A DNA stretch of 64,000 nucleotides from assembly GCF_030694575.1 (NCBI RefSeq), contig NZ_JAUYUS010000023.1, forward strand, positions 1 to 64,000, in the 5' to 3' direction. The notes beneath the pieces were generated by a model. It ran no database searches. It was not told the origin of the DNA and saw only the letters and a list, made by a program, of their open reading frames with translations. The position numbers were made by a program, and so were the translations under genes. Origin of the DNA: Parvibaculum sp. Its GTDB lineage: Bacteria; Pseudomonadota; Alphaproteobacteria; Parvibaculales; Parvibaculaceae. Each line of letters starts with the position of its first letter. The first letter of the stretch is position 1. Positions 18,137 to 27,291 of the stretch are shown here, one piece after another.

Positions 18137-19585
18137 ATGGCTGCCGTACGGGAAACCGTCGAGACCGTTGGTGAGGTGGAGAAGTACAAATATGGCTTCT
18201 TCACGGACATCGAGTCCGAGAAGGCTCCGCTGGGTCTGACGGAAGACACGGTTCGTTTCATTTCCGCGAAGAAGAACGAGCCTGAGTGGTTGCTCGAATG
18301 GCGTCTTGCCGCCTTCCGCCGCTGGCTTACCATGACCGAGCCGACCTGGGCGAAGGTGACCTATCCGCCGATCGACTTTCAGGATGCGTACTACTATTCC
18401 GCACCGAAGCAGATGGCGAAGCTCGACAGCCTGGACCAGGTCGATCCGAAGCTCCTCGAAACCTATGCAAAGCTCGGCATCCCGCTTACAGAACAGAAGA
18501 TGCTGGCCGGCGTTGCCGTGGATGCGGTTTTCGACAGCGTGTCGGTTGTAACGACTTTCAAGGAGAAGCTCGCCGAAGTTGGCGTCATTTTCTGCCCGAT
18601 GTCGGAGGCAGTGCAAAAGCATCCCGAGCTCGTGAAGAAATATCTGGGTTCGGTCGTACCGACCTCGGACAACTTCTACGCGACGCTCAATTCAGCGGTC
18701 TTCTCGGAAGGCTCTTTCGTCTACATTCCCGAGGGCGTTCGCTGCCCCATGGAGCTGTCGACCTATTTTCGCATCAACGAGAAGCAGACGGGCCAGTTTG
18801 AACGCACGCTGATCATCGCCGACAAGGGCTCATATGTGAGTTACCTTGAAGGTTGCACGGCGCCTCAGCGCGACGAGAACCAGCTTCATGCGGCCGTCGT
18901 CGAGCTCGTTACCCATGATGATGCCGAAATCAAATACTCGACGGTGCAGAACTGGTTCCCGGGCGATGAGGAAGGGAAGGGCGGCGTCTACAATTTTGTG
19001 ACGAAGCGTGGCGATTGCCGTGGCGTGAATTCGAAGATTTCCTGGACACAGGTTGAAACGGGCTCGGCCATCACCTGGAAATATCCGAGCTGCATCCTGC
19101 GCGGTGACAATTCGCGCGGCGAATTCTACTCGATCGCGATCTCGAATGGCCACCAGCAGGTCGACAGCGGCACGAAGATGATACATCTCGGCCGCAACAC
19201 GACGAGTCGTATCATCTCGAAGGGTATTGCCGCAGGCCACTCCTCGAACACCTATCGGGGCCTCGTCAGTGTCCACCGCAAGGCGGAGAACGTTCGTAAC
19301 TTCACGCAGTGCGACAGCCTGTTGATCGGCGACCGCTGTTCCGCACACACCGTCCCCTATATTGAAACGAAAAATCCAACTGCCGTGCTGGAACATGAGG
19401 CGACGACATCGAAGATCAGCGATGACCAGCTTTTCTATTGCATGCAGCGCGGGATTGGCGAAGAGGAAGCGGTCGCACTCATTGTCAACGGTTTCTGCCG
19501 CGATGTGCTGCAGCAACTGCCGATGGAATTTGCCGTCGAGGCGCAGAAGCTCGTCGGTATCAGTCTTGAAGGAAGCGTCGGCTGA
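18137..19585 (+). CDS. sufB: Fe-S cluster assembly scaffold SufB
   Basis: Core scaffold subunit of SufBC2D, 482 residues. Typical features are the N-terminal [31 protein letters not shown], the beta-helix core ([18 protein letters not shown]), and the C-terminal [18 protein letters not shown]. The start ATG 18137 follows GGAGAG and the preceding stop by one base, which implies coupled translation. Confidence 0.97.
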   Translation: MAAVRETVETVGEVEKYKYGFFTDIESEKAPLGLTEDTVRFISAKKNEPEWLLEWRLAAFRRWLTMTEPTWAKVTYPPIDFQDAYYYSAPKQMAKLDSLDQVDPKLLETYAKLGIPLTEQKMLAGVAVDAVFDSVSVVTTFKEKLAEVGVIFCPMSEAVQKHPELVKKYLGSVVPTSDNFYATLNSAVFSEGSFVYIPEGVRCPMELSTYFRINEKQTGQFERTLIIADKGSYVSYLEGCTAPQRDENQLHAAVVELVTHDDAEIKYSTVQNWFPGDEEGKGGVYNFVTKRGDCRGVNSKISWTQVETGSAITWKYPSCILRGDNSRGEFYSIAISNGHQQVDSGTKMIHLGRNTTSRIISKGIAAGHSSNTYRGLVSVHRKAENVRNFTQCDSLLIGDRCSAHTVPYIETKNPTAVLEHEATTSKISDDQLFYCMQRGIGEEEAVALIVNGFCRDVLQQLPMEFAVEAQKLVGISLEGSVG

Positions 19586-19609
19586 CGCTTGAACGTGAAA
19601 GAAACGAGT

Positions 19610-20359
19610 ATGCTTGAGATTCGAAACCTGCACGTAACTGTGGATGGAAAGGAGATTCTGAGGGGAATCGACCTTGATGTCCGTGCGGGCGAAGTGCACG
19701 CCATAATGGGCCCGAACGGTTCCGGCAAGTCGACGCTCTCCTATGTCCTTGCAGGCCGCGAAGGCTATGAAGTGACGGAAGGATCGGTCCGCTTCAAAGG
19801 GCGCGATCTTCTGGAAATGGGTGTGGACGAGCGTGCGGCAGCCGGCATCTTTCTGGCCTTCCAGTATCCGCTCGAAATTCCAGGCGTCACCACCATGACC
19901 TTCCTCAAGACCGCGCTCAACGCGCAGCGCAAGGCGCGGGGCGAGGGGGAACTCGACGCCGTGCGTTTCCTGAAGCTCGTGCGCGAAAAGGCGAAACCGC
20001 TCAATGTCTCCGACGACATGCTGAAGCGTGCGCTGAATGTTGGATATTCAGGAGGCGAAAAGAAACGTGCCGAGGTTCTGCAGATGTCGCTGCTCGAACC
20101 CGCGCTCGCTGTGCTTGATGAAACCGATTCCGGGCTCGACATCGACGCACTCAAGACCGTCGCCGACGGCGTCAACGCTCTTCGTTCATCCGATCGGGCG
20201 ATGGTCGTGATCACGCATTATCAGCGCCTTCTGGACTATATCGTGCCGGATGTGGTGCACGTCCTTTCGCAGGGCCGCATCGTGAAGACGGGCGGCAAGG
20301 AACTGGCGCATGAACTCGAGAAGTCCGGCTACGCCGCCTATGGCGCGGATGCCGCGTGA
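19610..20359 (+). CDS. sufC: Fe-S cluster assembly ATPase SufC
   Basis: ABC-type ATPase of the SufBCD complex, 249 residues. Walker A is GPNGSGKST (residues about 34-42), the signature is YSGGEKKRAEV, Walker B leads into LDETDSGLD, and VITHYQRLLD carries the switch His. The spacing from sufB is 24 bp. ATP hydrolysis by SufC remodels SufB-SufD for cluster formation. Confidence 0.97.
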   Translation: MLEIRNLHVTVDGKEILRGIDLDVRAGEVHAIMGPNGSGKSTLSYVLAGREGYEVTEGSVRFKGRDLLEMGVDERAAAGIFLAFQYPLEIPGVTTMTFLKTALNAQRKARGEGELDAVRFLKLVREKAKPLNVSDDMLKRALNVGYSGGEKKRAEVLQMSLLEPALAVLDETDSGLDIDALKTVADGVNALRSSDRAMVVITHYQRLLDYIVPDVVHVLSQGRIVKTGGKELAHELEKSGYAAYGADAA

Positions 20360-20361
20360 GC

Positions 20362-21678
20362 ATGAATATGACTGAAAAGGCAACGCAGAACTTCATCGAG
20401 ACTTATGAGCGGACGCAAGCCCGCCTTCCCGGCGCAGATAGCTGGCTCTCGCGCCGCCGCGAGACGGCCGTGAAGGCATTCGCGGAAGCCGGGCTGCCGC
20501 ACCGCCGTCTCGAGGAATGGAAGTATACGGATCTTCGCCAGGTGCTGGAGAAGGCCGCCTTTGCGCCGGCTCCGGCGCATGAGGGGGCTGTCATTTTGCC
20601 CGACAGCCGGTCAGCCGCCGCATTCGCCGCGATCGACCGGTATACGGTCGTTTTCGTCAATGGTCGCTATCGCGCGGACCTCTCCCATACGTCGCGGTTG
20701 CCTAAGGGTGTCGAGTTGCATCCGCTCGTCGATGTAGTTCATGAACAATGGGCAAGGGATCTCGTCGAGCGCCGTCTCGACGATGGCCGCCAGGCCGAGA
20801 ATGTTGTTGACCTCAATACGGCCTTGATGAACGACGGCGCATGTCTGCGCATTCGCAAGGGTGTGAAGCTCGACAAGCCGCTTCATCTGCTGTTTTTCAC
20901 GGCCGATGCCGGTGCGTCCCACACGCGCAACCTCATTCTGATCGAGAACGAAGCGGAAGCGACCATCTTCGAGACGCATGTCGGTGCCGAAGCCGGCTTT
21001 GCCAATATCGTGACGGACGTCTCCCTCGCGGAAGGTGCGCGGCTCGGTCATCTGAAACTTCAGGATGAAGCGACGGGCGCTGTCCATCTGGCGACGATGC
21101 GCACGCGTCTTGAAGCAAGCGCCCATTTCACGAGCTTCACGCTGACGCTTGGCTGCGGCGTCTCGCGCGGGCAGAATTTTGTGCTTTTCGCGGGCGAGGG
21201 CGCCGAAGCCCATGTGAATGGCGCCTATGCGCTCAGAGGCACACAGCATTCCGACCAGTTCTGCGTCATCGATCACGCCGTGCCGGGCTGCACCAGCCAT
21301 ACGCTCTTCAAGGGCGTACTGGACGATTCTTCGGAAGGCGTTTTCCAGGGCAAGGTCATCGTGCGCCCGCATGCGCAGAAAACGGATGGCCGGCAGATGA
21401 CGCAGGCGCTGCTGCTGTCGCGCAACGCGGCGATGAACGCCAAGCCGGAGCTGGAAATCTATGCCGACGACGTGCAATGCGCACATGGCTCCACCGTCGG
21501 CGAACTCTCTCGCGACGCGATATTCTACCTGCGCTCGCGCGGCATACCTGAGCTTCAGGCTCGCCAGCTTCTGATCTCGGCTTTTCTCGATGAAGCTCTC
21601 GATCTGGTGCCGCACGAAATGGCGAGAAATGCGCTCAAGTCGTTGACGGACGACTGGTTTGCGGAGGCCCGGGCATGA
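20362..21678 (+). CDS. sufD: Fe-S cluster assembly protein SufD
   Basis: SufB paralogue that completes the scaffold and helps iron entry, 438 residues. RRLEEWKYTDLR near the N-terminus and AQKTDGRQMTQALLLS ... LEIYADDVQCAHGSTVGEL near the C-terminus are diagnostic, including the conserved Cys and His. ATG 20362 is used; GTG 20356 would overlap the sufC stop as GTGA and is equally possible. Confidence 0.96.
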   Translation: MNMTEKATQNFIETYERTQARLPGADSWLSRRRETAVKAFAEAGLPHRRLEEWKYTDLRQVLEKAAFAPAPAHEGAVILPDSRSAAAFAAIDRYTVVFVNGRYRADLSHTSRLPKGVELHPLVDVVHEQWARDLVERRLDDGRQAENVVDLNTALMNDGACLRIRKGVKLDKPLHLLFFTADAGASHTRNLILIENEAEATIFETHVGAEAGFANIVTDVSLAEGARLGHLKLQDEATGAVHLATMRTRLEASAHFTSFTLTLGCGVSRGQNFVLFAGEGAEAHVNGAYALRGTQHSDQFCVIDHAVPGCTSHTLFKGVLDDSSEGVFQGKVIVRPHAQKTDGRQMTQALLLSRNAAMNAKPELEIYADDVQCAHGSTVGELSRDAIFYLRSRGIPELQARQLLISAFLDEALDLVPHEMARNALKSLTDDWFAEARA

Positions 21679-22919
21679 ACAGCCCCGTTCTTGAAACCGG
21701 TACCTACGATGTGGCGAGAGTTCGCGCCGATTTTCCCATTCTGTCCCGGGAGGTCTACGGCAAGCCACTCGTCTATCTCGACAACGCCGCCTCCGCTCAG
21801 AAGCCGAGGTCGGTGATCGACGCGGTGACGGACGCCTATTCCAACGAATATTCAAATGTGCATCGTGGAATGCACTATTTGTCAAACGCGGCAACCGAGA
21901 AATTCGAGCAGGCGCGCGAAACGGCTCGGCGTTTTCTCAATGCTACATCGACGGATGAGATTGTATTCACCTCCGGCGCAACCGACGCGATCAATCTCGT
22001 AGCCTCCTCATTTGCGGAGCCAGGGATAAAGCCGGGCGACGAAATCATTCTCTCGGTCATGGAGCATCATTCGAACATCGTGCCGTGGCATTTCCTCCGC
22101 GAGCGCCACGGAGCGGTATTGAAATACGTGCCGGTGACGGATGAAGGCGACCTCGATATTGAGGCCTACGGAAAGCTCTTCAGCTCCCGTACGAAGATGG
22201 TCGCGCTGACCCAGATGTCGAATGCGCTCGGCACCATAACGCCCATCAAGGCGATGATCCGGACCGCACATGAGCATGGCGTGCCGGTTCTCGTCGACGG
22301 CTGCCAGGGCGTCGTCCATATGCCGACCGACGTTCGCGACCTCGATTGCGACTTCCTCGTCTGCTCGGGCCACAAACTCTACGGACCCACGGGTATTGGT
22401 CTTCTCTACGGCAAGATCGAGCATCTGAAGGCGATGCGACCCTATCGCGGCGGCGGTGAGATGATCCGCGAGGTTGGCCTCGACAATATTACCTATGCCG
22501 CACCGCCGCACCGTTTCGAAGCCGGCACGCCTGCCATCGTTCAGGCCATTGGCCTGGGCGCCGCGCTTTCCTATATTGAATCGGTGGGACGCGACAACAT
22601 CGCGGCTCATGAGGCGCAACTGCGGGACTATGCGACGCGTCGCCTTTCCGAGATCAACAGTCTGCACATCATCGGTACGACGAAATCGAAAGGCAGCATC
22701 GTTTCGTTCGTGATGGAGAACGCACACCCGCACGACATTGCGACGGTAATAGACAGGGCGGGGGTTGCGGTTCGTGCCGGCCATCATTGCGCGCAGCCGG
22801 TCATGGAGCGGTTCGGCGTCGGCGCCACGACCCGTGCCTCCTTTGCGATGTACAACACGCTGGAAGAGGTGGACCGCCTCGCCGAGGCGCTCATCGACAG
22901 CAAGAAGTTCTTTGGATAA
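21675..22919 (+). CDS. sufS: Cysteine desulfurase SufS (class II)
   Basis: Group II cysteine desulfurase of 414 residues. It shows YLDNAASAQKP, the PLP lysine in CSGHKLYGPTGIG and the catalytic Cys in RAGHHCAQP, on the short loop of class II enzymes. The ATG overlaps the sufD stop as ATGA. No sufE or sufU follows within the operon, so its sulfur acceptor must be encoded elsewhere or be supplied by another protein. Confidence 0.96.
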   Translation: MNSPVLETGTYDVARVRADFPILSREVYGKPLVYLDNAASAQKPRSVIDAVTDAYSNEYSNVHRGMHYLSNAATEKFEQARETARRFLNATSTDEIVFTSGATDAINLVASSFAEPGIKPGDEIILSVMEHHSNIVPWHFLRERHGAVLKYVPVTDEGDLDIEAYGKLFSSRTKMVALTQMSNALGTITPIKAMIRTAHEHGVPVLVDGCQGVVHMPTDVRDLDCDFLVCSGHKLYGPTGIGLLYGKIEHLKAMRPYRGGGEMIREVGLDNITYAAPPHRFEAGTPAIVQAIGLGAALSYIESVGRDNIAAHEAQLRDYATRRLSEINSLHIIGTTKSKGSIVSFVMENAHPHDIATVIDRAGVAVRAGHHCAQPVMERFGVGATTRASFAMYNTLEEVDRLAEALIDSKKFFG

Positions 22920-22929
22920 GGATCGCGGC

Positions 22930-23322
22930 ATGTCCGAGGATGCGAACATGATTGGAACGGAAGAGCCGGCGCCGGCCGCCGGGTCGCCGCATGCCTCCGC
23001 CATTCCACCGGAAGAGCTTGCACAGCTCACCGACGACATCATTGCCGCTTTGAAGACGGTCTACGATCCCGAAATTCCCGTTGATATTTATGAACTCGGG
23101 CTCATCTACAAGGTCGACATTTCAGACGATAGGGACGTCGTGGTCGACATGACGTTGACGGCGCCCGGCTGTCCCGTGGCCGGCACGATGCCGGTCATGG
23201 TCGAGGATGCGGTGCGAACCGTCGAAGGTATCGCGGATGTGCGGGTCAACATGACGTTCGATCCCCCATGGGATCCGAGCCGGATGTCGGACGAAGCACG
23301 CGTCGCGCTCAACATGTATTGA
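22930..23322 (+). CDS. sufT: SufT/MIP18-like (DUF59) Fe-S assembly factor
   Basis: A 130-residue protein with a single DUF59/MIP18 domain: TVYDPEIPVDIYELGLIY, then VDMTLTAPGCPVAGTMP with the conserved Cys, ending DPPWDPSRMSDEAR. This matches the SUF-operon 'SufT' type that helps mature Fe-S proteins. A 30-residue Ala/Pro-rich N-terminus precedes it. It lies 10 bp after sufS and 11 bp before sufA. Confidence 0.9.
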   Translation: MSEDANMIGTEEPAPAAGSPHASAIPPEELAQLTDDIIAALKTVYDPEIPVDIYELGLIYKVDISDDRDVVVDMTLTAPGCPVAGTMPVMVEDAVRTVEGIADVRVNMTFDPPWDPSRMSDEARVALNMY

Positions 23323-23333
23323 AGGTACTCGAT

Positions 23334-23693
23334 ATGGCGAGATCCATGCCAAAGGCCATCACACTCACGGAAACTGCGGCGGCCCGCATGAAGGAAATCA
23401 TGGCAGCCTCGGCCGGGAAGTATATCGGCGTGCGCATTGGGGTGAAAAACGGCGGCTGCGCCGGCATGGAATACACGATGGAATATGCCGAGGACGTGCA
23501 GCCGCTCGACGAAGTGGTGGAGGATCGGGATGTGAAAATTCTGATCGATCCGAAGGCCGTCCTGTTCCTGCTGGGTACCGAAATGGATTACGCTGAAGAC
23601 AAGTTCTCGTCGGGATTCCGCTTCAACAATCCAAACCAGACGGATGCTTGCGGCTGCGGCGAGAGCGTTTCGATCACGCCGGCCACCCTCTAG
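23334..23693 (+). CDS. sufA: A-type Fe-S carrier SufA/IscA
   Basis: HesB/IscA-fold cluster carrier, 119 residues. The three conserved cluster-binding cysteines are visible in GGCAGMEY and in the C-terminal CGCGESV. It delivers clusters made by SufBCD to target apoproteins. Tight spacing places it in the same operon. Confidence 0.94.
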   Translation: MARSMPKAITLTETAAARMKEIMAASAGKYIGVRIGVKNGGCAGMEYTMEYAEDVQPLDEVVEDRDVKILIDPKAVLFLLGTEMDYAEDKFSSGFRFNNPNQTDACGCGESVSITPATL

Positions 23694-23696
23694 GCC

Positions 23697-24071
23697 ATGG
23701 CTGTCAGCGATGAATACAAGGAATTCGTGGCCGATCAGCTTGGGCCTTTAGGGCCTGTCCGCATTCGCAACATGTTCGGCGGCGCGGGCGTCTATCTCGA
23801 CGATCTGATGTTCGGTCTCATTGTGGGCGAAACGCTTTTCCTGAAGGCCGACGAGCGCAATCGCTCCGACTTCGAAGCCGAGGAAATGGGACCGTTTCTC
23901 TACGAGCCGCCTTCGGGCAAAACGGTCGCCATGTCTTACTACGAATTGCCCGAGCGTCTGTACGACGATCCGGATGAGCTTGTTCTCTGGGCGCGCAAGG
24001 CACTGGATGCGGCGCTGGCCGCAAAATCGGCACAGCCGGCGCGCAGGAAAACCGCGCGCCCCGGAATCTGA
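23697..24071 (+). CDS. TfoX N-terminal domain protein
   Basis: A 124-residue protein with one TfoX-N domain (RIRNMFGGAGVYLDDLMFGLIVGETLFLK type motif, residues about 22-50), lacking the TfoX C-terminal half. It starts four bases after sufA stops. Family members are named for the competence regulator Sxy/TfoX, but stand-alone N-domains are uncharacterised, and competence cannot be inferred. Confidence 0.82.
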   Translation: MAVSDEYKEFVADQLGPLGPVRIRNMFGGAGVYLDDLMFGLIVGETLFLKADERNRSDFEAEEMGPFLYEPPSGKTVAMSYYELPERLYDDPDELVLWARKALDAALAAKSAQPARRKTARPGI

Positions 24072-24082
24072 AGCGCGCGGTC

Positions 24083-24151
24083 ATGCCTTATGTTCTTCTT
24101 TTCATCGCCGTCATGTTCCTCGCGCTTCTCGCGAGCTGCATCGTCGGCTGA
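24083..24151 (+). CDS. Possible 22-residue membrane microprotein
   Basis: An ATG at 24083 opens a 22-codon frame that is almost wholly hydrophobic: MPYVLLFIAVMFLALLASC then IVG. It could form one transmembrane helix. LLASC looks like a lipobox, though the protein is too short for a normal lipoprotein. It begins 12 bp after the TfoX-like gene and the ribosome site is weak. Chance coding is quite possible. Confidence 0.3.
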   Translation: MPYVLLFIAVMFLALLASCIVG

Positions 24152-24154
24152 ATT

Positions 24155-24946
24155 TCAGTTCCCCTTGAATTGCGCTGGTCGCTTTTCAAGGAAGGCTCGC
24201 ACGCCTTCCTTGAAGTCCTCCCCGTTGCCGGCTGTCCGCTGAAGCTGGCGTTCGAGGTTCAACTGCTCTTCATAGGTGTTGTCGGTGCTCTCCCAATAAA
24301 GCTGCCGGATCATGCCGAGTGCCTTGGTCGGCCCGTTCGCGAGATCGGCGGCGAGCTTCCTGGCTTCGCCGATCAGGCTCTCGTCGTCGAAAACGCGATT
24401 GACGAGACCCCATTGAAGCGCCGTCTCTGCGGGAAGCTTTTCGCCCAGCAGCGAGAGTTCCATTGCGCGCGCCTTGCCGACGAGGCGCGGCAGTATCCAT
24501 GTCGAACCGCCGTCGGGCACGAGTCCGATGCGGCGGAACGCCTGCAGGAAGTAGGATGAACGGGCACAGAGCACGAGATCGCCCATCAGCGCGAAACTCA
24601 TGCCGACGCCGGCCGCCGGTCCATTCACCGCCGTTACAAACGGCATCTTCAAGTTGCGCAGGCGACGCAGAAACGGATGATACATCGTCTCAAGCGCGGA
24701 GCCGGCATCGGGCCGTGCGCCGGAATTATCGCCGCGTCCCTGCAGGTTGGCTCCTGTGCAGAAGCCTCGTCCCTCGCCCGTCATGATGAGGCAGCGAATT
24801 CCGTTCTTCTCGTCTTCCACGGTGTCCATGGCCCGCATGAGGCCGCCCAGCATTTCGGGTGATACCGCGTTCATGACTTCCGGATGATTGAGCGTCAGCG
24901 TACCGACGCTGCCGTCGATATCGAGTCTGACCCGTTCGAAATCCAT
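24155..24946 (-). CDS. Enoyl-CoA hydratase/isomerase (PaaG-like)
   Basis: Crotonase-fold enzyme, 263 residues. Oxyanion-hole segments GRGFCTGANLQ and NGPAAGVGMSFALMGD are intact; GLVPDGGSTWILPRLVG and KLPAETALQWGLVNRV match the PaaG subgroup. It probably acts in fatty-acid or aromatic acyl-CoA breakdown. A close paralogue lies 32 bp upstream on the same strand, so the two are likely cotranscribed. Confidence 0.88.
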   Translation of the reverse strand: MDFERVRLDIDGSVGTLTLNHPEVMNAVSPEMLGGLMRAMDTVEDEKNGIRCLIMTGEGRGFCTGANLQGRGDNSGARPDAGSALETMYHPFLRRLRNLKMPFVTAVNGPAAGVGMSFALMGDLVLCARSSYFLQAFRRIGLVPDGGSTWILPRLVGKARAMELSLLGEKLPAETALQWGLVNRVFDDESLIGEARKLAADLANGPTKALGMIRQLYWESTDNTYEEQLNLERQLQRTAGNGEDFKEGVRAFLEKRPAQFKGN

Positions 24947-24978
24947 TGCTTTCTCCAGTTCATCTATCGGGATTTTGT

Positions 24979-25770
24979 TCAGGCTTTGAACTCGGGCTCG
25001 CGCTTCGTCAGGAAGGCTTTCACGCCTTCTGCGAAATTCGGATGGTCGCCGAGCACGCCCTGCACGTCGCGTTCATAGTCGAGCTGTTCGGAAAAGCCAT
25101 TGTTGCCTGCGGCGTCGATCGCTTTGCGAATTTGAGCAAAAGCAGTCGTCGGCCCTTTCGCGAGTTTCGTCGCAACGGCCATCGCCTCGTCCATCAGCGC
25201 ATCGTCGGCCACGCATTTCCAGATGAGACCCCACTCGGCTGCCGTTTCGGCCGGCAGCTTCTCGCCGGTCATCGCCAGACCGAGCGCGCGCGCCCGGCCG
25301 ACGAGCCTCGGCAGGTGCCACGTGCAGCCGAGGTCGGGAATGAGCCCCAGTCTTGGCCCGAAGACCTGCACGAACGAAGCGCTCTTCGCGGCGATCGCGA
25401 TATCGGCGGCAAGCGCTAGCCCGACACCACCGCCGGCCGCGACGCCGTTGACGGCAGAGACAATCGGCTTCGGCAGTGCATAGAGCTCCCGCATCATCGG
25501 ATTGAAGCCGGTCGTCATGCCATGGGCCACGCCCTCGCCGATAGACATCCCGTTTTCACGTTGTCCCTGTGCGGCAAGATCGGCCCCCGCGCAGAAGCCA
25601 CGCCCGGCGCCGGTGATGAGTAGCACCCGCGACGCGGAATCCTGCGCAACTTTCGCGACAGCCTCGCGCATATCCGCGATGAATGCCATGTTGATGCTGT
25701 TCAGAACTTCCGGCCGGTTCAATGTGAGAAGGGCGATGCCGTCCTTCGTTTCGAGAGTGAGAGTTTCCAT
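24979..25770 (-). CDS. Enoyl-CoA hydratase/isomerase (PaaG-like)
   Basis: A 263-residue crotonase that is even more PaaG-like than its neighbour: GRGFCAGADLAAQG, NGVAAGGGVGLALAAD, GLIPDLGCTWHLPRLVGRARALG and AAEWGLIWKCV. E. coli PaaG isomerises 2-(1,2-epoxy-1,2-dihydrophenyl)acetyl-CoA, but no other paa genes are here, so the substrate is not established. The pair probably arose by tandem duplication. Confidence 0.88.
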   Translation of the reverse strand: METLTLETKDGIALLTLNRPEVLNSINMAFIADMREAVAKVAQDSASRVLLITGAGRGFCAGADLAAQGQRENGMSIGEGVAHGMTTGFNPMMRELYALPKPIVSAVNGVAAGGGVGLALAADIAIAAKSASFVQVFGPRLGLIPDLGCTWHLPRLVGRARALGLAMTGEKLPAETAAEWGLIWKCVADDALMDEAMAVATKLAKGPTTAFAQIRKAIDAAGNNGFSEQLDYERDVQGVLGDHPNFAEGVKAFLTKREPEFKA

Positions 25771-25910
25771 AGGCGCTTCGTCCCGTAACCGCTGTTGTTT
25801 CGGGCGAGCATACTCATGAGCTGCCCGGCGCGAAAGGCCGCGTGGGCGCGGTGCCGGTCGACCGAGCGTTCCGTTGCGTCAAAGGAGAAAGAGAAGGTCT
25901 CCGGGGAGGG

Positions 25911-26966
25911 TCAGCTCGCCTGAGCTTGCGGAATCTCCGCCATGCAATCCTCGGTCACCACGCGGTTTCGACCGGCATGCTTGGCTTCGTAGAGGCAACC
26001 GTCGGCGCGTTCTATCAGGGAGGCGGCATTGTCCCCCGGTCGAAGAAGCGCGATCCCCATCGACATCGTGACCCGGCCGAGAGACTCGCCGGTCGAGCGC
26101 TTCACAAGCTCGCGCGCCTGCACCGTCTGACGTACTTTGTTGGCGACAGCTTCGGCCGTTGCGATGTCGGTTGCCGGCATGATGACCGCGAATTCCTCGC
26201 CGCCATAGCGCGCCACGAAATGCTGTTCCAATGCGCCGGTTTTCAGGCAGTTCGCAACGAGCCGCAGAACCTGGTCGCCTGTGCGGTGGCCGAACGTGTC
26301 GTTGAATTTCTTGAAGTGATCGATATCGCCGATGGCGAGGCAGAGCGGGGCGTCGCTGGTCGCTGCGGCAGAAATCGCGCGCGCCATCGCCTCGTCGAAT
26401 GCCTTCCGGTTGTTGACTCCGGTGAGCCCGTCGGTGCGTGCCTCGGTATGCGCCTTCTCGAGATTCTGCTGCAGCTCGTCGAGTTCTTTTTTTGTGGCTT
26501 GCAGATGCTCTTCAAGCTCGGCGCTCCGGTCCTCCATCTTGCGCGATGCTGTCACGATGGCTTCGACGGCACGGCGTACGTCGTTCGGTGTCGACTGGTT
26601 GGTCAAGCCTTCGCTGGCTTCGCGAACCGTGGTGCCGAGGGCGGTGGAGTTGCCAACCGTCTCCTCGATGATTTTCAGGATCTGATTTACTTCCGTATTG
26701 AGTTTGACGCCGGTGCTCAGCGTCATGTCGGTAAGCTTGCCTTCGGAGAAGAAGCGCTCCTGCAGCGCCGCAGTCACCTCGACGTCGACCGCATGCCCAT
26801 TCTCGATGCAGCTGTCGATCTCCTTGTTCAGCTCCGGCAGCTTGCCGGAGACATAGCGGAACCAGATGGAATAGTTTTCAGGGCACGGGGGAATACCGTG
26901 ATCTGCCATCAGACGAAGCGCCTGGCCGCTCCATTCGGTTGCGAACTCGATGTCTTCGGCCTGCAT
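25911..26966 (-). CDS. GGDEF diguanylate cyclase
   Basis: A 351-residue protein: an N-terminal helical region with the motif ADHGIPPCPENYSIWFRYVSG common in alphaproteobacterial GGDEF proteins, a coiled coil (about residues 160-195), then a GGDEF domain with an intact ARYGGEEFAVIMP active site and TDGLTGVNNRKAF at its start. It should make cyclic di-GMP. The inhibitory RxxD I-site upstream of GGEEF reads LEQH, so product inhibition there is not expected. No membrane helix. ATG 26966 has GAGGAGAGG 12 bp upstream; GTG 27017 is the alternative. Confidence 0.88.
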   Translation of the reverse strand: MQAEDIEFATEWSGQALRLMADHGIPPCPENYSIWFRYVSGKLPELNKEIDSCIENGHAVDVEVTAALQERFFSEGKLTDMTLSTGVKLNTEVNQILKIIEETVGNSTALGTTVREASEGLTNQSTPNDVRRAVEAIVTASRKMEDRSAELEEHLQATKKELDELQQNLEKAHTEARTDGLTGVNNRKAFDEAMARAISAAATSDAPLCLAIGDIDHFKKFNDTFGHRTGDQVLRLVANCLKTGALEQHFVARYGGEEFAVIMPATDIATAEAVANKVRQTVQARELVKRSTGESLGRVTMSMGIALLRPGDNAASLIERADGCLYEAKHAGRNRVVTEDCMAEIPQAQAS

Positions 26967-27291
26967 CACGAAAGCAATCCTCTCCTCGGCCCCGACGGGC
27001 CAACGGTTGATCGACACTCGGACGCTAGGATAATTGGGTTACTCCACCGTAAATTATCGCGGAAAATAGCCATTTTCGGGCCATTGCCGCTGCGTCCGGT
27101 TTTCGCGGCGCAGTGTGATCGAATGCGTTGCTCGGGGGGCTCTCAAACGGCTGTTTTGTGTATATTCTGGCGAAATCTGCGAATTTTCACGGCCCGTTGC
27201 CGGGACCCGGAGCGGGGCGGTTCGAGAGGCCGGTTGAGATAGGCAATCAGTAACGGCGGTCTCAATGCCGTTACGTATCAGGAGGAACCAA
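26967..27291. promoter_or_regulatory. Intergenic region with an operator-like inverted repeat before the aldehyde dehydrogenase
   Basis: This divergent interval carries promoters for both flanking genes. A perfect 7-bp inverted repeat TAACGGC (27251-27257) / GCCGTTA (27267-27273) with a nine-base spacer ends seven bases before the AGGAGG ribosome site of the dehydrogenase, where a bound repressor would block expression. TATATT at 27161-27166 could be a -10 but lacks a clear -35. Confidence 0.4.
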
